NCBI GenBank assembly: GCA_964017185.1
Contig: OZ024877.1
Span: 3,822,006 to 3,886,005 of the forward strand
Direction of reading: 5' to 3'
Origin: Rugalucina vietnamica
Taxonomy: Eukaryota; Mollusca; Bivalvia; Lucinida; Lucinidae
Length of the DNA stretch: 64,000 nt
The notes under the pieces are model-generated. The model searched no databases and was not told where the DNA came from. It saw nothing but the letters and a program-made list of their open reading frames with translations. Numbering within the stretch: the first letter of the stretch is position 1; every line of letters starts with the position of its first letter. Of the stretch, positions 44,048 through 55,199 are shown piece by piece. Made by a program: the position numbers and the translations under genes.

Positions 44048-44708
44048 CACTGGTGTCAAATTTCTGTTATTTCATGTTTTGTATTGTTGCGTGCTGTTGC
44101 TGGACACAGTCTAGCTGACCGCAAACATAGGGCTGAGAGATTTATTGGAGGTTTTCGGCAGCAACGACCTAGGTAGGGAAACCACCAAGCCAGACAGTTT
44201 GCTAACGCATGCCATCGACAAGTCTTTCAGCTCTATTTATTTGTATCTTTCATGCAACGGGACAGCTTTTTATGCTTGAGGACACCCAGTATCTTTCCGT
44301 ATCTCATTTAGCAAGTTAATATAAATTTGGCCCCTGTCTGTCGACCAGGAGTCAATAAATATAATGGTTATAGTGAAAAAAGATTTTAGTGAGATAATGT
44401 CAGTGGTCATACACTTACAAAGAAGATAAAATTTACAAATTCTGTATCTTGTTCTCTCGGTAAATCATATATTACCTCAAATCTGTTATCATAAGTATAC
44501 ATGAGTGTCCTTAAGTTATATTTTCATTTCAAATCTATGCCTCATTTAAATGCAATAATTGTATATATTTTATTAGGTCTCACAGACATCACATTTTGTA
44601 CATACACATGTATGTATATAACTATGTTGATATATGTTTTACTCTAAAGAGGACCATATAGGAGATTAGTTTATGTTCTAAATATGTCATCCTCTTTAAA
44701 CAAAGGCA
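44048..44708 (+). other. 3' untranslated and downstream region, no further gene
   Basis: Contains the poly-A signal at 44354. Otherwise no supported feature. Confidence 0.4.
44354..44359 (+). promoter_or_regulatory. Candidate polyadenylation signal of the heat-shock gene
   Basis: AATAAA 307 bp after the stop codon, giving a plausible 3' untranslated region of about 330 bp. Confidence 0.5.
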
Positions 44709-44735
44709 TTATTATTATTTTTGTTATTATTATTA

Positions 44736-44779
<44 letters not shown>
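44709..44779. repeat. (ATT)n microsatellite
   Basis: Imperfect then perfect ATT trinucleotide repeats. Confidence 0.95.
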
Positions 44780-44851
44780 ATATAGTCTATGTCCATTTCA
44801 CTGTTCTTTTATCGATGTTGTCGATTGTTTTTATTGTTTAGCATGCTGTAT

Positions 44852-45126
44852 CATTACGAAACCTTGCCAATGCAATATACAGAGATGTTTTTAGCTGTAA
44901 AAATTGAAAATTTCATTGGAAAATGTTCGATTTTCCAAGATTTTTGCTCTAAACATGGATTGTTGATACATGTTATAACCGCCTCGCGGAGGCGGTTCTA
45001 ACGAGTGACCACAATCTATGTTTTGAAGCAAAATAAGAAAAATATGTTTACCCGTGCAAACCCAAGCTTTTCTGTATAAACGTGGAGTATAAGGGGGTAT
45101 ACATTTACGGACATGTTATCCTGATG
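44852..45126 (+). mobile_element. MITE family A, copy 9
   Basis: CATTACGAAACCTTGCCAAT to GACATGTTATCCTGATG, with hairpin GTTATAACCGCCTCGCGGAG / GCGGTTCTAACGAG. Confidence 0.85.
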
Positions 45127-45938
45127 TGATACTTCTTTTAGTGTGTGTCAGTCTGAGAGAGAATATCGGTTTAATTTCAGTTCTGATCTATCACCGGTGT
45201 TCTAGGCTTTGATGATTTGGTTTCCTGGAATACATTTCAATTATGGTAGATCAATCATAATTTGCCACAGCGTTTGATACACAAAGTACGGCGGCCTGCT
45301 GGCCTAGGTCCGGTTTACCAATTAAGTACTGGGCAACTAACATTTCTACGACGGAAAATAGATCAAAATGTAGAATTGGGCTTGTTGGTACTCGTGTTTT
45401 ATATGAAATTTATTTGATTAATCATGTATTTGACTGTTTTCATATATTTGATTACCGGGTGAAATTGACATCGTTTTCAACAAGTCTCAATCAGTCAGCA
45501 TCCTACTCGTGTATCACCACATGGGTCAACTACAAATACAAACTTAAGGCATACGAAAATACATGAAAATGCAAGGTGAACAATAATTATGAACCGGCAC
45601 AACTGGAGCCAGGGCCAGAACGGCCTTAAATGATCTCAAAAGGGAGATAGGTATTAACTATAATTATAGTCAGATAATTTGTTGTTTTCGTAGACTGGAT
45701 GGAAAATTCTGAGGTATTGACAAAAGACAATACAAGACAAAACTATAACACTACGTATTGCGAACAAAATGACAGACTCTTGCCTGCATTTGTCGTTAAC
45801 GCTTATACATGCACTTATCCTCTCAAATACAAAAGCCAGTTTTCTTTCTACCAGGCACCAACATGAAAGAATCCGAATCAGTGTCAATTTAAGAAAAACA
45901 AAATATTTGGTTAATTATCCGTTTGTCATTACCATGTA
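45127..45938. other. No gene seen
   Basis: No supported feature. Confidence 0.4.
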
Positions 45939-46171
45939 AGCCACCTCGTGAAAAAACCAACAATCTGCATATGCGAAAACAAAGACGCAGATCAGCTTCG
46001 CGGTCACCGCGAAGCTGATCAGCGCCTTTGTTTTCGCTACTCGGATAGTACAGTTCCTCTTCTACTTAAATCCGAAATTTCAAGCTTCTAGCTCTTTTCT
46101 GTTCTTGTACAGGTCGGTTTATGTCGGATCTGGTCGGAAACCACATTGTTGGTTTTCCCACGAGGCGGCTC
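45939..46171 (+). mobile_element. MITE family C, copy 7
   Basis: AAGCCACCTCGTGAAAAAAC to CCCACGAGGCGGCTC, flanked by ATGTAA-like sequence on both sides. Palindrome GATCAGCTTCGCGGTCACCG. Confidence 0.88.
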
Positions 46172-46284
46172 ATGTAATGACTGTCATATTAAGGCGATGA
46201 TTTCATCACAAGTCGATGATTTCTTCCCCATCTATCAGGGTTAAGGAAGGTTTCCAAGACATCTTAATTACCCGAGCTATTGAT

Positions 46285-46520
46285 GTGCCGCGTAATGGGT
46301 AACCCTGTTTTCGGGGTCCCGACAAGGTCCCACAGAAATCGACCTGTACGGTCGCAGAAAAAGACAAGAGGCTTGAAACTTTAGTTATAGAAAGAAGAGG
46401 GATTGTGCTACTCATGTAGCGAAAACAAAGGCGCTGATCAGCCGCGCAGTTACTGCGCAGCTGATCTGCGTCTTTGTTTTCGCATTTGCAAAACACGGGT
46501 TTCATCATGATGCCGCGCAC
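46285..46520 (-). mobile_element. MITE family C, copy 8 (variant ends)
   Basis: GTGCCGCGTAATGGGTAACC at the left and GGGTTTCATCATGATGCCGC-GCAC at the right. Centre GATCAGCCGCGCAGTTACTG. Opposite orientation to copy 7, 114 bp away. The 119-codon frame at 46206-46565 is its translation. Confidence 0.8.
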
Positions 46521-46828
46521 TTCTAGTAGCCACGATTGGTTATCAGCCTGAAAACACAAGAGCATTTATGATTTGTTTTCACTTATTTGAGACAAACGAA
46601 ATTCGATGATGGTAATTTGGAGCTTTAGAAACATTTAGTTGGTTTATCAGAAACCACTCATGTCGTTCTTATCTTAGAAACTTAACTAATACGCTTAAGT
46701 CCGGACGTGTGTCAAGAATGACCCTGCTCATCATTTAGCACAAGTAGATCATTTAGCATTCTGAGAAATGATATAAGAGCCTTGTCGTCCTAAAACCTGA
46801 TATAATATTTTCCGAATATTTCTGTTAC
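46521..46828. other. No gene seen
   Basis: No supported feature. Confidence 0.4.
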
Positions 46829-46992
46829 TATAGGAATGAATTTTATTTTTGTTGATTTTATCGATGTGTAAACTCAGGCGAATCACTCACAAACTAAATA
46901 AAGCCCGAAGGGCTTTATGAAAAAGTTTGTGAGTGGTTCGCCTGAGTTTACACATCCATAAAATCAACAAAAATAATAATTCATTCCTTATA
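46829..46992. mobile_element. Long hairpin element
   Basis: An almost perfect palindrome of about 160 bp: AGGAATGAATTTTATTTTTG, TTGATTTTATCGATGTGTAA, ACTCAGGCGAATCACTCACA against their complements, with the turn at GCCCGAAGGGC. It abuts the TIR of the next element. Confidence 0.85.
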
Positions 46993-47606
46993 ATTCCAAC
47001 TTTGTCCCATTACACTGCATTTATTTACATTGATTTCATGTTTTATAGCCAGCGGAAGGAAAATAGAGCAAAACGGATCTTCATGAGGCAGCCATCTTGA
47101 AAATTTCCAAGGCACAGAACTCACTTCTCGCAATTAATAGAAGCTATAACTGGCTTCCTAAATGCAAGCTGTAAAAGCGGGAGCTTTAAAACATCTCCCC
47201 TTCATTCAAAATTGTTCTTTTGGGAGGAAATGTCGCCGTCTGGGCCGATAGAAAGACATGTCGATTTTGAACTGGGGCTCGGAACATTAGAAATTCAAAC
47301 GTCAAATTTCAACACACAACAAGAAGATAAAAACGCTTACCTTACGATGTTGTATTAAAAGAAAAAGCGTCCATGTTTATTAAAAATTCCAAATATTCAT
47401 TTCGACGCCTTCAAAACGCGTTCATCCATTGTTTTTATGACGTTTAGATTTGGTGACGTCAACGTTTCCTCGAGGAAACGTCACGTAATCAAGAATGAGG
47501 TTTTAAGGTGAAAACCAAGTATTCTTACGCATTGCTTTTATCGCAGTATAAAGTCTTATAAACAACCAATCAGAATGTAGGAAATTAGTGAAGTTGGAAT
47601 TATAAT
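46989..47606. mobile_element. TIR element with TTATAATTCCAACTT ends
   Basis: TTATAATTCCAACTTTG at the left and AAGTTGGAATTATAA at the right are inverted repeats about 617 bp apart. The interior has no transposase frame; it holds a short palindrome GACGTTTCCTCGAGGAAACGTC near 47457-47483. The hairpin at 46829 shares its outer TATA...GGAAT bases, so the two may be parts of one composite element. Confidence 0.55.
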
Positions 47607-47609
47607 GCT

Positions 47610-47900
47610 TTAAGGGGGAGGCAGCTTAAGGGTGAAGATTGTGGCCACGTTAAATCGATTTGAGCCCTTCAGTAATTTCTTTATTGACCGTCCCAATGCG
47701 GTTTTGCTGTGATTTATCCAAACTTTTGCTGTTTATACTGCCTATCTCCTGTTGTACTTGGGTTGAGGCCAGCCGGATGGCCACCTTGTTGGGAAAGAGC
47801 TAGTCATCTTGCTCCTTATGTGTGCTGTAACGTGTGTGATGTTTGTGCCGTACATCCTTTCCCAATTGTTGTCTGGTTTGAATTTTTAATTTGATCCTAC
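47610..47900 (+). mobile_element. Diverged PLE-like 3' tail (older subfamily)
   Basis: Aligns block by block with the main PLE tail: CAGCTTAAGGGTGAAGATTG, GAGCCCTTCAGTAATTTC, CCGTCCCAATGCGGTTTTGC and GGCCACCTTGTTGGGAAAGA correspond to AAGCTGAGGGTGAGGTTATG, AGCCCGCCAGTAACTT, TCGTTCCAAGGCGATACTTC and GGCCACCTATTGGGAAAATA. Confidence 0.6.
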
Positions 47901-48021
47901 TACATGTATCTATGTGCCTTTCATTTTTCATATGCTTAATTATGTGTTGATTTTTTTAAATCATAATGTTTTTAGAAAAAGGGGAACATGTGTCAGAATA
48001 TTTTACACTGGCGCACTTCCT

Positions 48022-48247
48022 TTAACCCATTTTTGTCGAAAGGATCCGCCCATCATTATCAATTGGGTGTCCACTTTTACAGATAGGGGCTTTAGGAGTG
48101 ATTTTGATCTTTTTCTCTCCATTTTGTTTCTATGAAATTCCCTGAGCAAACAGAATAGCTCCAGATGAGACGCCGCATTCTGTCACATCTGGGACTATAC
48201 TGTTTGCCTACGTCTCATAAAAATGACACCAGGCTTATACGAGTTAA
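48022..48247. mobile_element. TTAA-flanked MITE family E, copy 3 (degenerate)
   Basis: TTAACCCATTTTTGTCGAAA to GGCTTATACGAGTTAA. The inner palindrome is shortened (AGATGAGACGCCGCATTCTG then CACATCTGGGACTA). Confidence 0.75.
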
Positions 48248-48611
48248 TTTAACATCAGTTTCATATGTTTTGATAGATAAAAGTTATATACATTACAGAC
48301 AGAAACACTGTTATTGCTTTATCAAAACATTTTCATTTCCACTAATTATCCATGACAACAGGTGAGCCAACTTCCGCTAGGTGATTCTAGTCGCCTGTTG
48401 CTGATGAGCCATGACCACGTGATTGTCTGTGACGTCTGGCACGCGCGGAAGAACGCTTCACTCGCATACTATATGCTTTGAACATCTTGTGTAGAATATT
48501 AATGAACAAACAGCTTCACTGTCTATAGATGACTTGGGTTTTGGTTAAACATGATGGGACAGAACATAATTTTGAAGTACGTGCAAATGTACGAGTGTCG
48601 CGACTTTGTTA
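48248..48611. other. No gene seen
   Basis: No supported feature. Confidence 0.4.
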
Positions 48612-49557
48612 AAAAGGTACATGTAGGCAAAGTTCAGGAAAATGCGCAATCAGAAAAAGATTCCACTCCAAAAACCGAGGTGGGAAAAAACCAAACTAAC
48701 AATCAGGTACTTTTATACCATGAAACATATCGTAAGCCGAATGAGCAGCTATTTTCCCAATAGGTGGACACTCAGTTACCTTAACTTAACTAAAATTATC
48801 AGCTTCTGCAGTGGTTCATAACATTTAGTTAGCTCTTCGGTCCTCGTGGTGAATCTCTAACTACAGAAGGTGGACAAAAGTATTCGTCGCGTTTGTAAAA
48901 CTCCATTGACTTCAATGTATTTTCATGTTTGCGAGAAAAATTATCCTGCTTCTCCTAGTTAACGTATTTTAATGTTTTTGGTGTCATTTGAAAGTTAAAT
49001 GAATAAAGCAATAAACAAGGTATTTTCATTTAATTCCATGCATGCGTTTTCAAGCTACAATTTTTTAAAAACTTGTTAAATATTTTTTGACAATTTTTGG
49101 GCGACGTCACCATTGACGTCAATGGGAAAATGACTTTTTCTAAATTTCCTGAAACTTTAAACTGTTGTTTTTGAAAAATGCAATGTCGGAACTGCGCCAA
49201 AGGACCTTTGTTTATTGCTTTATTTATTTAACTTTTAAATGACACCGAAATCGTGAAAATATGTTGACAAGAAGACGCATGATAATGTTTCTTGTAAACA
49301 TGAAAATACATTGAAGTCTATGGAGTTTTCAAAAGTGACGAATACTTTTGTCCACCCTCTGTAGTCAATGAATCATCAAGAACAAACATATAAATCAAGA
49401 TAAACATCCTGATGAATCAAAACCCAGGACTCACAGATTGAGTAAGCTGCCCGACGATGGAGATCCCTGGGCGCCGAATAACCTATTAACTCCGGAGCAA
49501 AAGAAAAACACCAGTTGGACCCCGGTGGGCCAAGCAACAGACAAGAAGCTCCGGCCC
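48612..49557 (-). mobile_element. PLE tail split by a TA-target MITE
   Basis: 48612-48863 and 49362-49557 are one PLE 3' region (AAAGGTACATGTAGGCAAAG to AAGAAGCTCCGGCCC) with a small internal deletion near 48797. The middle is the MITE at 48864-49361. The right edge joins the local duplication. Confidence 0.85.
48864..49361. mobile_element. Tc1/mariner-type MITE inserted in the PLE tail, TA duplication
   Basis: Ends CAGAAGGTGGACAAAAGTAT and ATACTTTTGTCCACCCTCTG. Inverted similarity continues for about 165 bp (ACTCCATTGACTTCAATGTA; GTGTCATTTGAAAGTTAAAT). TA at 48862-48863 and 49362-49363 is the duplication of the TA in the PLE's CTAACTAGTCAATG. 498 bp, no transposase. Confidence 0.92.
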
Positions 49558-50460
49558 ACAATGCCCATGTACGAAAAAATCCTTCAAGTCTTCTTCTTTA
49601 GAAACGATGCTTCGACAAGAGAATTGCCATGAAACCTTATGCCTTGTGAACCATTGCAGAAGATGAGGGTGAGGTTAGTCGCCTGTAAATCCGGCTAAGC
49701 ACCCCCCCCCCAAAAAAAAAAAAACAAAAAAAAAAACAAAAAAAACACAAACCAGTAATTTTATATTACTGATCGTTCCAAGGCGATACTTTCGTTGTTG
49801 TTCTAATAGTTTTATGTTTTGGAGTCGAATGATTGTGCTGTTTACAATTACGCTGAGTGGCCGCCTTTAGGAAAATAGATTTTCTTAGAACTATAAGTAC
49901 ATGTACCTAATTGATTTTTTTTCGACCTTCATCTTTGTAGTGGTCATTTCTTTCTGATTGTGCCATTGCCTGATCATTGTCTACTTTTAAATTTTTTTCG
50001 TATACCCAAGTGCGCACAACGTTTTTGCTGAGTATACAATCTGAGATTATATATAGTTGAGGCCTGTACTCTCACTGGTAAAAGGGAAATAATGTCAATT
50101 TGCAATTTTTCTCGACTCATTCCAGCTTATGTCCGCTGTCATAGCATTACCCCACGTAATCCTGGTGTCGTATTTGTGACACAACTGTGGCTTTTCTGTT
50201 GTAAAATGGTCCAGAAATTGAAAAATCCAGGCGGAAAAGAAAGGAGGACACGAAAAAAAAACGAAAAAAGATGTACAAACACGCTTGAAGAGAAAGATTA
50301 CTAGTTCTTTCCTAACAAGCTAGCCATCAGCCAAAAACAAAGGTGGTGAGAACAACAGAAGCAGGCAGAATAAATAGAACCCATAGTACATATACACGTA
50401 TTGCGTTTGTATATTGGCAATGGAAGGGAAACAATGCAAATTTTGTATACCGCCAAAAAA
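49558..50460 (+). repeat. Local duplication, unit 1
   Basis: Near-identical to 51000-51798 continued at 52315-52412: CAATGCCCATGTACGAAAAA, TCGACAAGAGAATTGCCATG, AATGTCAATTTGC, CTTGAAGAGAAAGATTACTA and CAGGCAGAATAAATAGAA. It contains a diverged plus-oriented PLE tail (about 49600-49990) and a poly-A/C run near 49700. Unit 1 keeps AATAAATAGAACCCATAG, the site that in unit 2 is broken by a PLE. Confidence 0.9.
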
Positions 50461-50999
50461 AGATGGCAAAATTAGCACTGTACGGTCATCGAAGGGTTAT
50501 CGTAGGCCAAATGTAGAAATAAAAAACAACTTAACAGTTGTAAGCAAGAAAAATATACTGGCTTCTGTTAGAACCGAACCAATTCTTTTTCTTTTTTTTT
50601 TTTTTTTTTTTTATTCAAAGCAGAGTAAGGGCGCGTTGTGGCATTGTAAAGGCGCTTTATGCCCTCTAGTTGTTTTACGTGTTTTCGCATCTCATCTAAC
50701 AGCTCGTTCACAACACAAAGTCTTGTGCCAAGGATATTATAGGTAATAGTAAAAGTGAGCCGTTCCTTTTTCGTGAAAGTGAATTCGCACGTTTTAAGCT
50801 CATCTAAGCCGAAGGCTCACAAAGTGATGTGAACCTAATGGATAGGCAGGGTACCCGTCGTCAATGCGTCGTCCACCATTTAACCAGATCTACTCTGGCA
50901 ACGCTTGGCCAATCAAAGTCAAAATTTGTAAGGAGCATCTTTAGGAAAGAGGAATGGATATGCACATAAATATTCCAGGTCACATGATCAAGATGACCA
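50461..50999. other. Spacer between duplicated units
   Basis: Holds a poly-T run (50590-50612), and at 50800-51000 a reversed, diverged piece of the 450-bp repeat (GGCCAATCAAAGTCAAAATT; GGTCACATGATCAAGATGAC). No gene. Confidence 0.5.
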
Positions 51000-52412
51000 C
51001 AATGCCCATGTATGAAAAAATCAAGTCTTCTTCTTTAGAAGCGCTGCTTCGACAAGAGAATTGCCATGAAACCTTATGCCTTGTGAACCATTGCAGAAGA
51101 TGAGGGTGAGGTTAGGCGCCTGTAAATCCGGCTAAGCACCCCCTCCCCCCAAACACACACAAACCAGTAATTTTATATTACTGATCGTTCCAAGGCGATA
51201 CTTTCGTTGTTGTTCTGATAGTTTTATGTTTTGGAGTCGAATGATTGTGCTGTTTACAGTTACGCTGAGTGGCCGCCTTTTGGAAAATAGATTTTCTTAG
51301 TACTATAAGTACATGTACCTAACTGAAATTTTTTTCGACCCTCATCTTTGTAGTGGTCATTTCTTTCTGATTGTGCCATTTCCTGATCATTGTCTACTTT
51401 TCGTATACCCAAGTGCGCACAACGTTTTTGCTGAGTATACGATCTGAGATTATATAGTTATGTAGTTGAGGCCTGTACTCTCACTGGTAAAAGGGAAATA
51501 ATGTCAATTTGCCATTTTTCTCGACTCATTCCAGTTTATGTCCGCTGTCATAGCATTACCCCACGTAATCCTGGTGTCGTATTTGTGACACAACTGTGGC
51601 TTTTCTGTTGTAAAATGGTCCAGAAATTGAAAAATCCAGGCGGAAAAGAAAGGAGGACACGAAAAAATACGAAAAAAAGATGTACAAACACGCTTGAAGA
51701 GAAAGATTACTAGTTCTTTCCTAACAAGCTAGCCATCCAACTAGCATCAGCCAAAAACAAAGGTGGTGAGAACAACAGAAGCAGGCAGAATAAATAGAAA
51801 GGTACAAGTAGGCAAAGATCAGGAAAAGGCGCAATCAGAAAAAGATTCCCACTCCAAAAACCGAGGTGGGAAAAAAACAAACTAACAGTCAGGTACTTAT
51901 ACCATGAAAACATTTCGTAAGCCGAATGAGCAGCTATTTTCCCAATAGGTGGCCACTCAGTTACCTTAACTTAACTAAAAATATGAAAACATACATAAGG
52001 CGCCAACAGCACAAAAATATTTTAAACACCAAGACATAAAACAAAAAGAACCACCACAGAAGTATCGACTTGGAACGATCAGTAACACAAAGTTACTGGC
52101 GGGTTTAAATCGATTTTACATGGCCATAACCTCACCCTCAGCTTCTGCAGTGGTTCATAACATTTAGTTAGTTCTTCGGTCCTCGTGGTGAATCTCTAAC
52201 TAGTCAATGAATCATCAAGAACAAACAAATAAATCATGATAAACATCCTGATGAATCAAAAACCAGGACTCACAGATTGAGTAAGCTGCCCGACGATGGA
52301 GATCCCTGGGCGCCGAACCCATAGCAGTTTGTGAATTTTATGTACATGTACATGTATTGCGTTTGTTTTGACAATGGAAGGGAAGCAATGCAAATTTTGT
52401 ATCCCGCTATTA
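51000..52412 (+). repeat. Local duplication, unit 2, interrupted by a PLE
   Basis: Same sequence as unit 1 with few differences. It is split at 51798/52315 by a 517-bp PLE tail. Confidence 0.9.
51799..52314 (-). mobile_element. PLE tail with known empty site
   Basis: AAGGTACAAGTAGGCAAAGA to AGATCCCTGGGCGCC, a 5'-truncated tail of 517 bp. Unit 1 shows the uninterrupted target AATAGAACCCATAG. Junctions leave at most a 2-3 bp duplication (GAA). Confidence 0.9.
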
Positions 52413-52710
52413 GTTTTAGTGTTGTTATGCCGAATAAACAAATGAATTGTAATGGAGTGCCTTTCGACAGCAGAAAGTTGGTTTCGGCTTGGGACGGTGG
52501 CAAATGGTGGATTTGATGTACACGTTCTACCGATCATTGGATATTGACAATGGAAGGGAAGCAATGCAATTTAAATATCCGCTTTAAGTTTTAGTGTGGT
52601 TTTGCTGAATTAACAAGTGAGACTAGGGCCTATAGAATGACGTTGTATTGAAGTGCTTTACGTTTTCAGAAAGTTGTGTTCGGCCTGGGACGGTGGTTTC
52701 GTCTAACCAC
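52365..52710 (+). repeat. Repeat K, two copies upstream of the P450 gene
   Basis: GACAATGGAAGGGAAGCAAT occurs at 52370 and 52547, followed each time by a TATCCGCT...AGTTTTAGTGT block and CGGCCTGGGACGGTGG-type sequence. A third copy lies in reverse at 55200-55385, and a partial one at 50412-50455. Confidence 0.75.
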
Positions 52711-53206
52711 TTTTTCAGGGGCGGGATGAATCGAATATATTAACAAATGCGCGTTTTGCGCTTATTCTGTATCAATAGCTGTCATCAAATAAAAATGAAC
52801 AAAATTAGCAAAGATAATTTGCGTCATTTTTGTTTCATATTCACTACAGCAGAACTATTAGAATTTCTGTTAAGGCTTGTAATACAGGTTCTGGTATAGG
52901 ACTAAGGTCGATAATCCCGTATCCCATCTTACGAAATGTGAACATTTGCATTAGATTCGAATACAGAATAAAAGCATCAGTTTAGCCAAAGTTCTCCAAC
53001 GCACCTTCTCATCCCTTGCACATTTCTATCAGTAAGAGGCCAACGGATGTAAAGAAAATCGCTAAACTTACATTACATACATGTAGTATACTTTATTTAT
53101 GATAGACATACATATATGGTTTCAAATTACATTATGTGTAACAAATATAATTTGCTTTGTAAATCTGTGACACACGGACCTTGAAAACGTACTTCATACA
53201 GACAAA
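52711..53206. other. Upstream region of the P450 gene
   Basis: AT-rich; no clear TATA box or response element that I would defend. Confidence 0.4.
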
Positions 53207-54706
53207 ATGCTGGATATATACACTTTAGTAATAGTTTTGATCGTATTTTGGATATCGTTTCACATTGTTCGGAATCTCGCGTCATCTTCGGGTAAATCCT
53301 ACCCACCGACAGTCAGATGGGCGCTCCCCGTTCTAGGTCACCTGCCGTATTTCGGATCGAATCCTCCGATAACGTTCAAGGAATGGCGAAACCAATATGG
53401 AGATATTTACACTATACGCATAGGAAGTTTGAATACAGTAGTTGTGAACGGTCGCCGTCATATCCAGGAAGCGATGTTGAGAAAAGGAGACGAATTATCC
53501 GACAGACCGAGAACCTTTACAAAAGATGCCGTCAAGAAAGTTTATGGCGGGATAGAGAGTTTTATTCTCCATCCATTCAACCAGTCGTACTTACAAACGC
53601 GTAAAATTGTGATAAATGTTCTACACAAAGTAACGCATACAAACCTAACTGAAACCCAAGAACTTATTTTAGAGGAAACAGTGTTGCTACTTCAGGAATT
53701 TTCCCGTTTGAAAAGCAAACCTCAGTGCGTTCATCAAGCTATACGAGTTGCTGTCAACAGAATCATATACCAAATTCTCTTCGGTCGAGGCAAATGTTCA
53801 AGAGACGATACTCGTCTTCAAAATATCGTTGAGAGCGCTAACGAAATCGTAGAATTAAATGGTGGCGGAAACCCTTTCGATGTCATGCCTTGGCTTCAGT
53901 ATTTAATGCCGTGGAGAACTAGACGGTTCCTACGAATAATGGGAACAGCTGTCGGTATCGTACGCCAAGAACTAGAAGAACACTTGAAAGACTTTGATAA
54001 ATCTCACATCAAAGATGTAACAGACATGCTACTGGCAACTGAGCTTCCCAAAGGTACAACTGACGAAACCGTATTAACAAAAGATGGACTTTTACTGCCA
54101 GTTTTAAACGAACTGATGCAAGGAGGGCAAGAAACCGTCTCAGCGACTCTGGAGTGGCTAATACTACACATGGCAGCCTATCCGGATGTTCAGGAAAGGA
54201 TACATACAGAAATAGACGAAACTGTTGGAGCGGATCGGAGCATTGACATTATGGATAAACCACACTTATGTTACACAGAGGCTACAATATACGAAACCAT
54301 GCGCATCTCGAATGCGGACCCATTCGCTTTCCCACACAGTGCTTTAAAGAATACAAAACTTGCTGGATTTGACATTGACAAGGGTACTATGATTTTCATA
54401 AATCAACATTCCGCTAACATGGATGAGAAGGTTTGGAATGATCCTGAAGTATTCAGACCTCAGCGTCTTCTTACTGATCAAAAGGTGCTAGATCATGACA
54501 ACTGTAATAATATACTTCTATTTGGCTTAGGTAGGAGACGGTGCGTTGGAGAACAGTTGGCTCAACTGATGTTGTTTATTGTGTTTTCGAATCTAATGCA
54601 AAGGTTCACATTTCGTAAGGCGGCAGGCGGGATTATCGACCTTACACCTATACCAGGACTCGTATACAAGCCTAAGTTTACAGAAATCATCATAACTGAA
54701 AGATAG
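53207..54706 (+). CDS. Cytochrome P450, clan-2 type, single-exon gene
   Basis: Haem-thiolate monooxygenase, predicted microsomal. 499 residues, the usual length. An N-terminal membrane anchor (about residues 3-25, LVIVLIVFWISFHIV) is followed by a proline-rich hinge (SYPPTVRWALPVLGHLPYFG). The I helix has GGQETVS at 306-312 in place of the common A/G-G-x-D/E-T, the ExxR pair is Glu363/Arg366 (ETMR), the PERF-like segment reads FRPQR, and the haem loop FGLGRRRCVGE carries the axial Cys446. The start has a hydrophobic anchor at the expected distance. Overall sequence (YGDIYTIRIGS, LSDRPRTF) suggests the CYP1/CYP2/CYP17 branch; substrate unknown. All expected motifs are present with no stop or shift. 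Lack of introns is unusual for vertebrate clan-2 genes and suggests a retrocopy or an intronless invertebrate subfamily. Repeat K flanks it in opposite orientations. Confidence 0.95.
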   Translation: MLDIYTLVIVLIVFWISFHIVRNLASSSGKSYPPTVRWALPVLGHLPYFGSNPPITFKEWRNQYGDIYTIRIGSLNTVVVNGRRHIQEAMLRKGDELSDRPRTFTKDAVKKVYGGIESFILHPFNQSYLQTRKIVINVLHKVTHTNLTETQELILEETVLLLQEFSRLKSKPQCVHQAIRVAVNRIIYQILFGRGKCSRDDTRLQNIVESANEIVELNGGGNPFDVMPWLQYLMPWRTRRFLRIMGTAVGIVRQELEEHLKDFDKSHIKDVTDMLLATELPKGTTDETVLTKDGLLLPVLNELMQGGQETVSATLEWLILHMAAYPDVQERIHTEIDETVGADRSIDIMDKPHLCYTEATIYETMRISNADPFAFPHSALKNTKLAGFDIDKGTMIFINQHSANMDEKVWNDPEVFRPQRLLTDQKVLDHDNCNNILLFGLGRRRCVGEQLAQLMLFIVFSNLMQRFTFRKAAGGIIDLTPIPGLVYKPKFTEIIITER

Positions 54707-54845
54707 TAAGGATTCTACTATCGCGTAATTTGAAACAAAAAGACGAAACTGACCTGAGCTAATTCGGTGCATTTTATTTGACGACAGCTACTGGTGAAAG
54801 AATAAGTCTTACCGATATGAAAATTCGTAACTAAGAAATGATGTA

Positions 54846-54917
54846 TAGTTTGACGTCCCTGATGGGATTCGAACTCGGACCGACAGGGTAGACATCCACT
54901 GAGCCAAAGACTTCCCG
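54846..54917 (-). repeat. tRNA-derived SINE head
   Basis: On the minus strand: TTTGGCTCAGTGGATGTCTA (A box TGGCTCAGTGG) and GAGTTCGAATCCCATC (B box) with tRNA-like spacing. The acceptor stem does not close convincingly, so I call it a SINE head or tRNA pseudogene, not a tRNA. Confidence 0.65.
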
Positions 54918-55199
54918 GCGCAGTATGTCAGAGTTTGTACATATGCGATGCATTGTATCGAATAGCTGTGTAATTTATAGAAGCTACGCATCATGTGATC
55001 TGCCAACCCGACCTTCTAACACCACGGCAGTTAATCTCGAATGAATGAGTGGTGCAATGGGACATAACACCCCCACCCCCCGTTTCGAGAGAGTTATCAT
55101 TTATGACTACGCATTTGAATGACTCGGTCCATCCCGGATAAATGAATGAGTGGTGCAATAGGACATAACAAAAAGCAAAGCGCGCATTAACAACTTAAT
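54918..55199. other. No gene; short tandem duplication
   Basis: GAATGAGTGGTGCAATGGGA (55043) and GAATGAGTGGTGCAATAGGA (55145) are direct repeats about 100 bp apart. Nothing else is supported. Confidence 0.5.

Noticed and set aside
46206-46565. 119-codon minus-strand frame
   Set aside because: Translation of MITE C copy 8.
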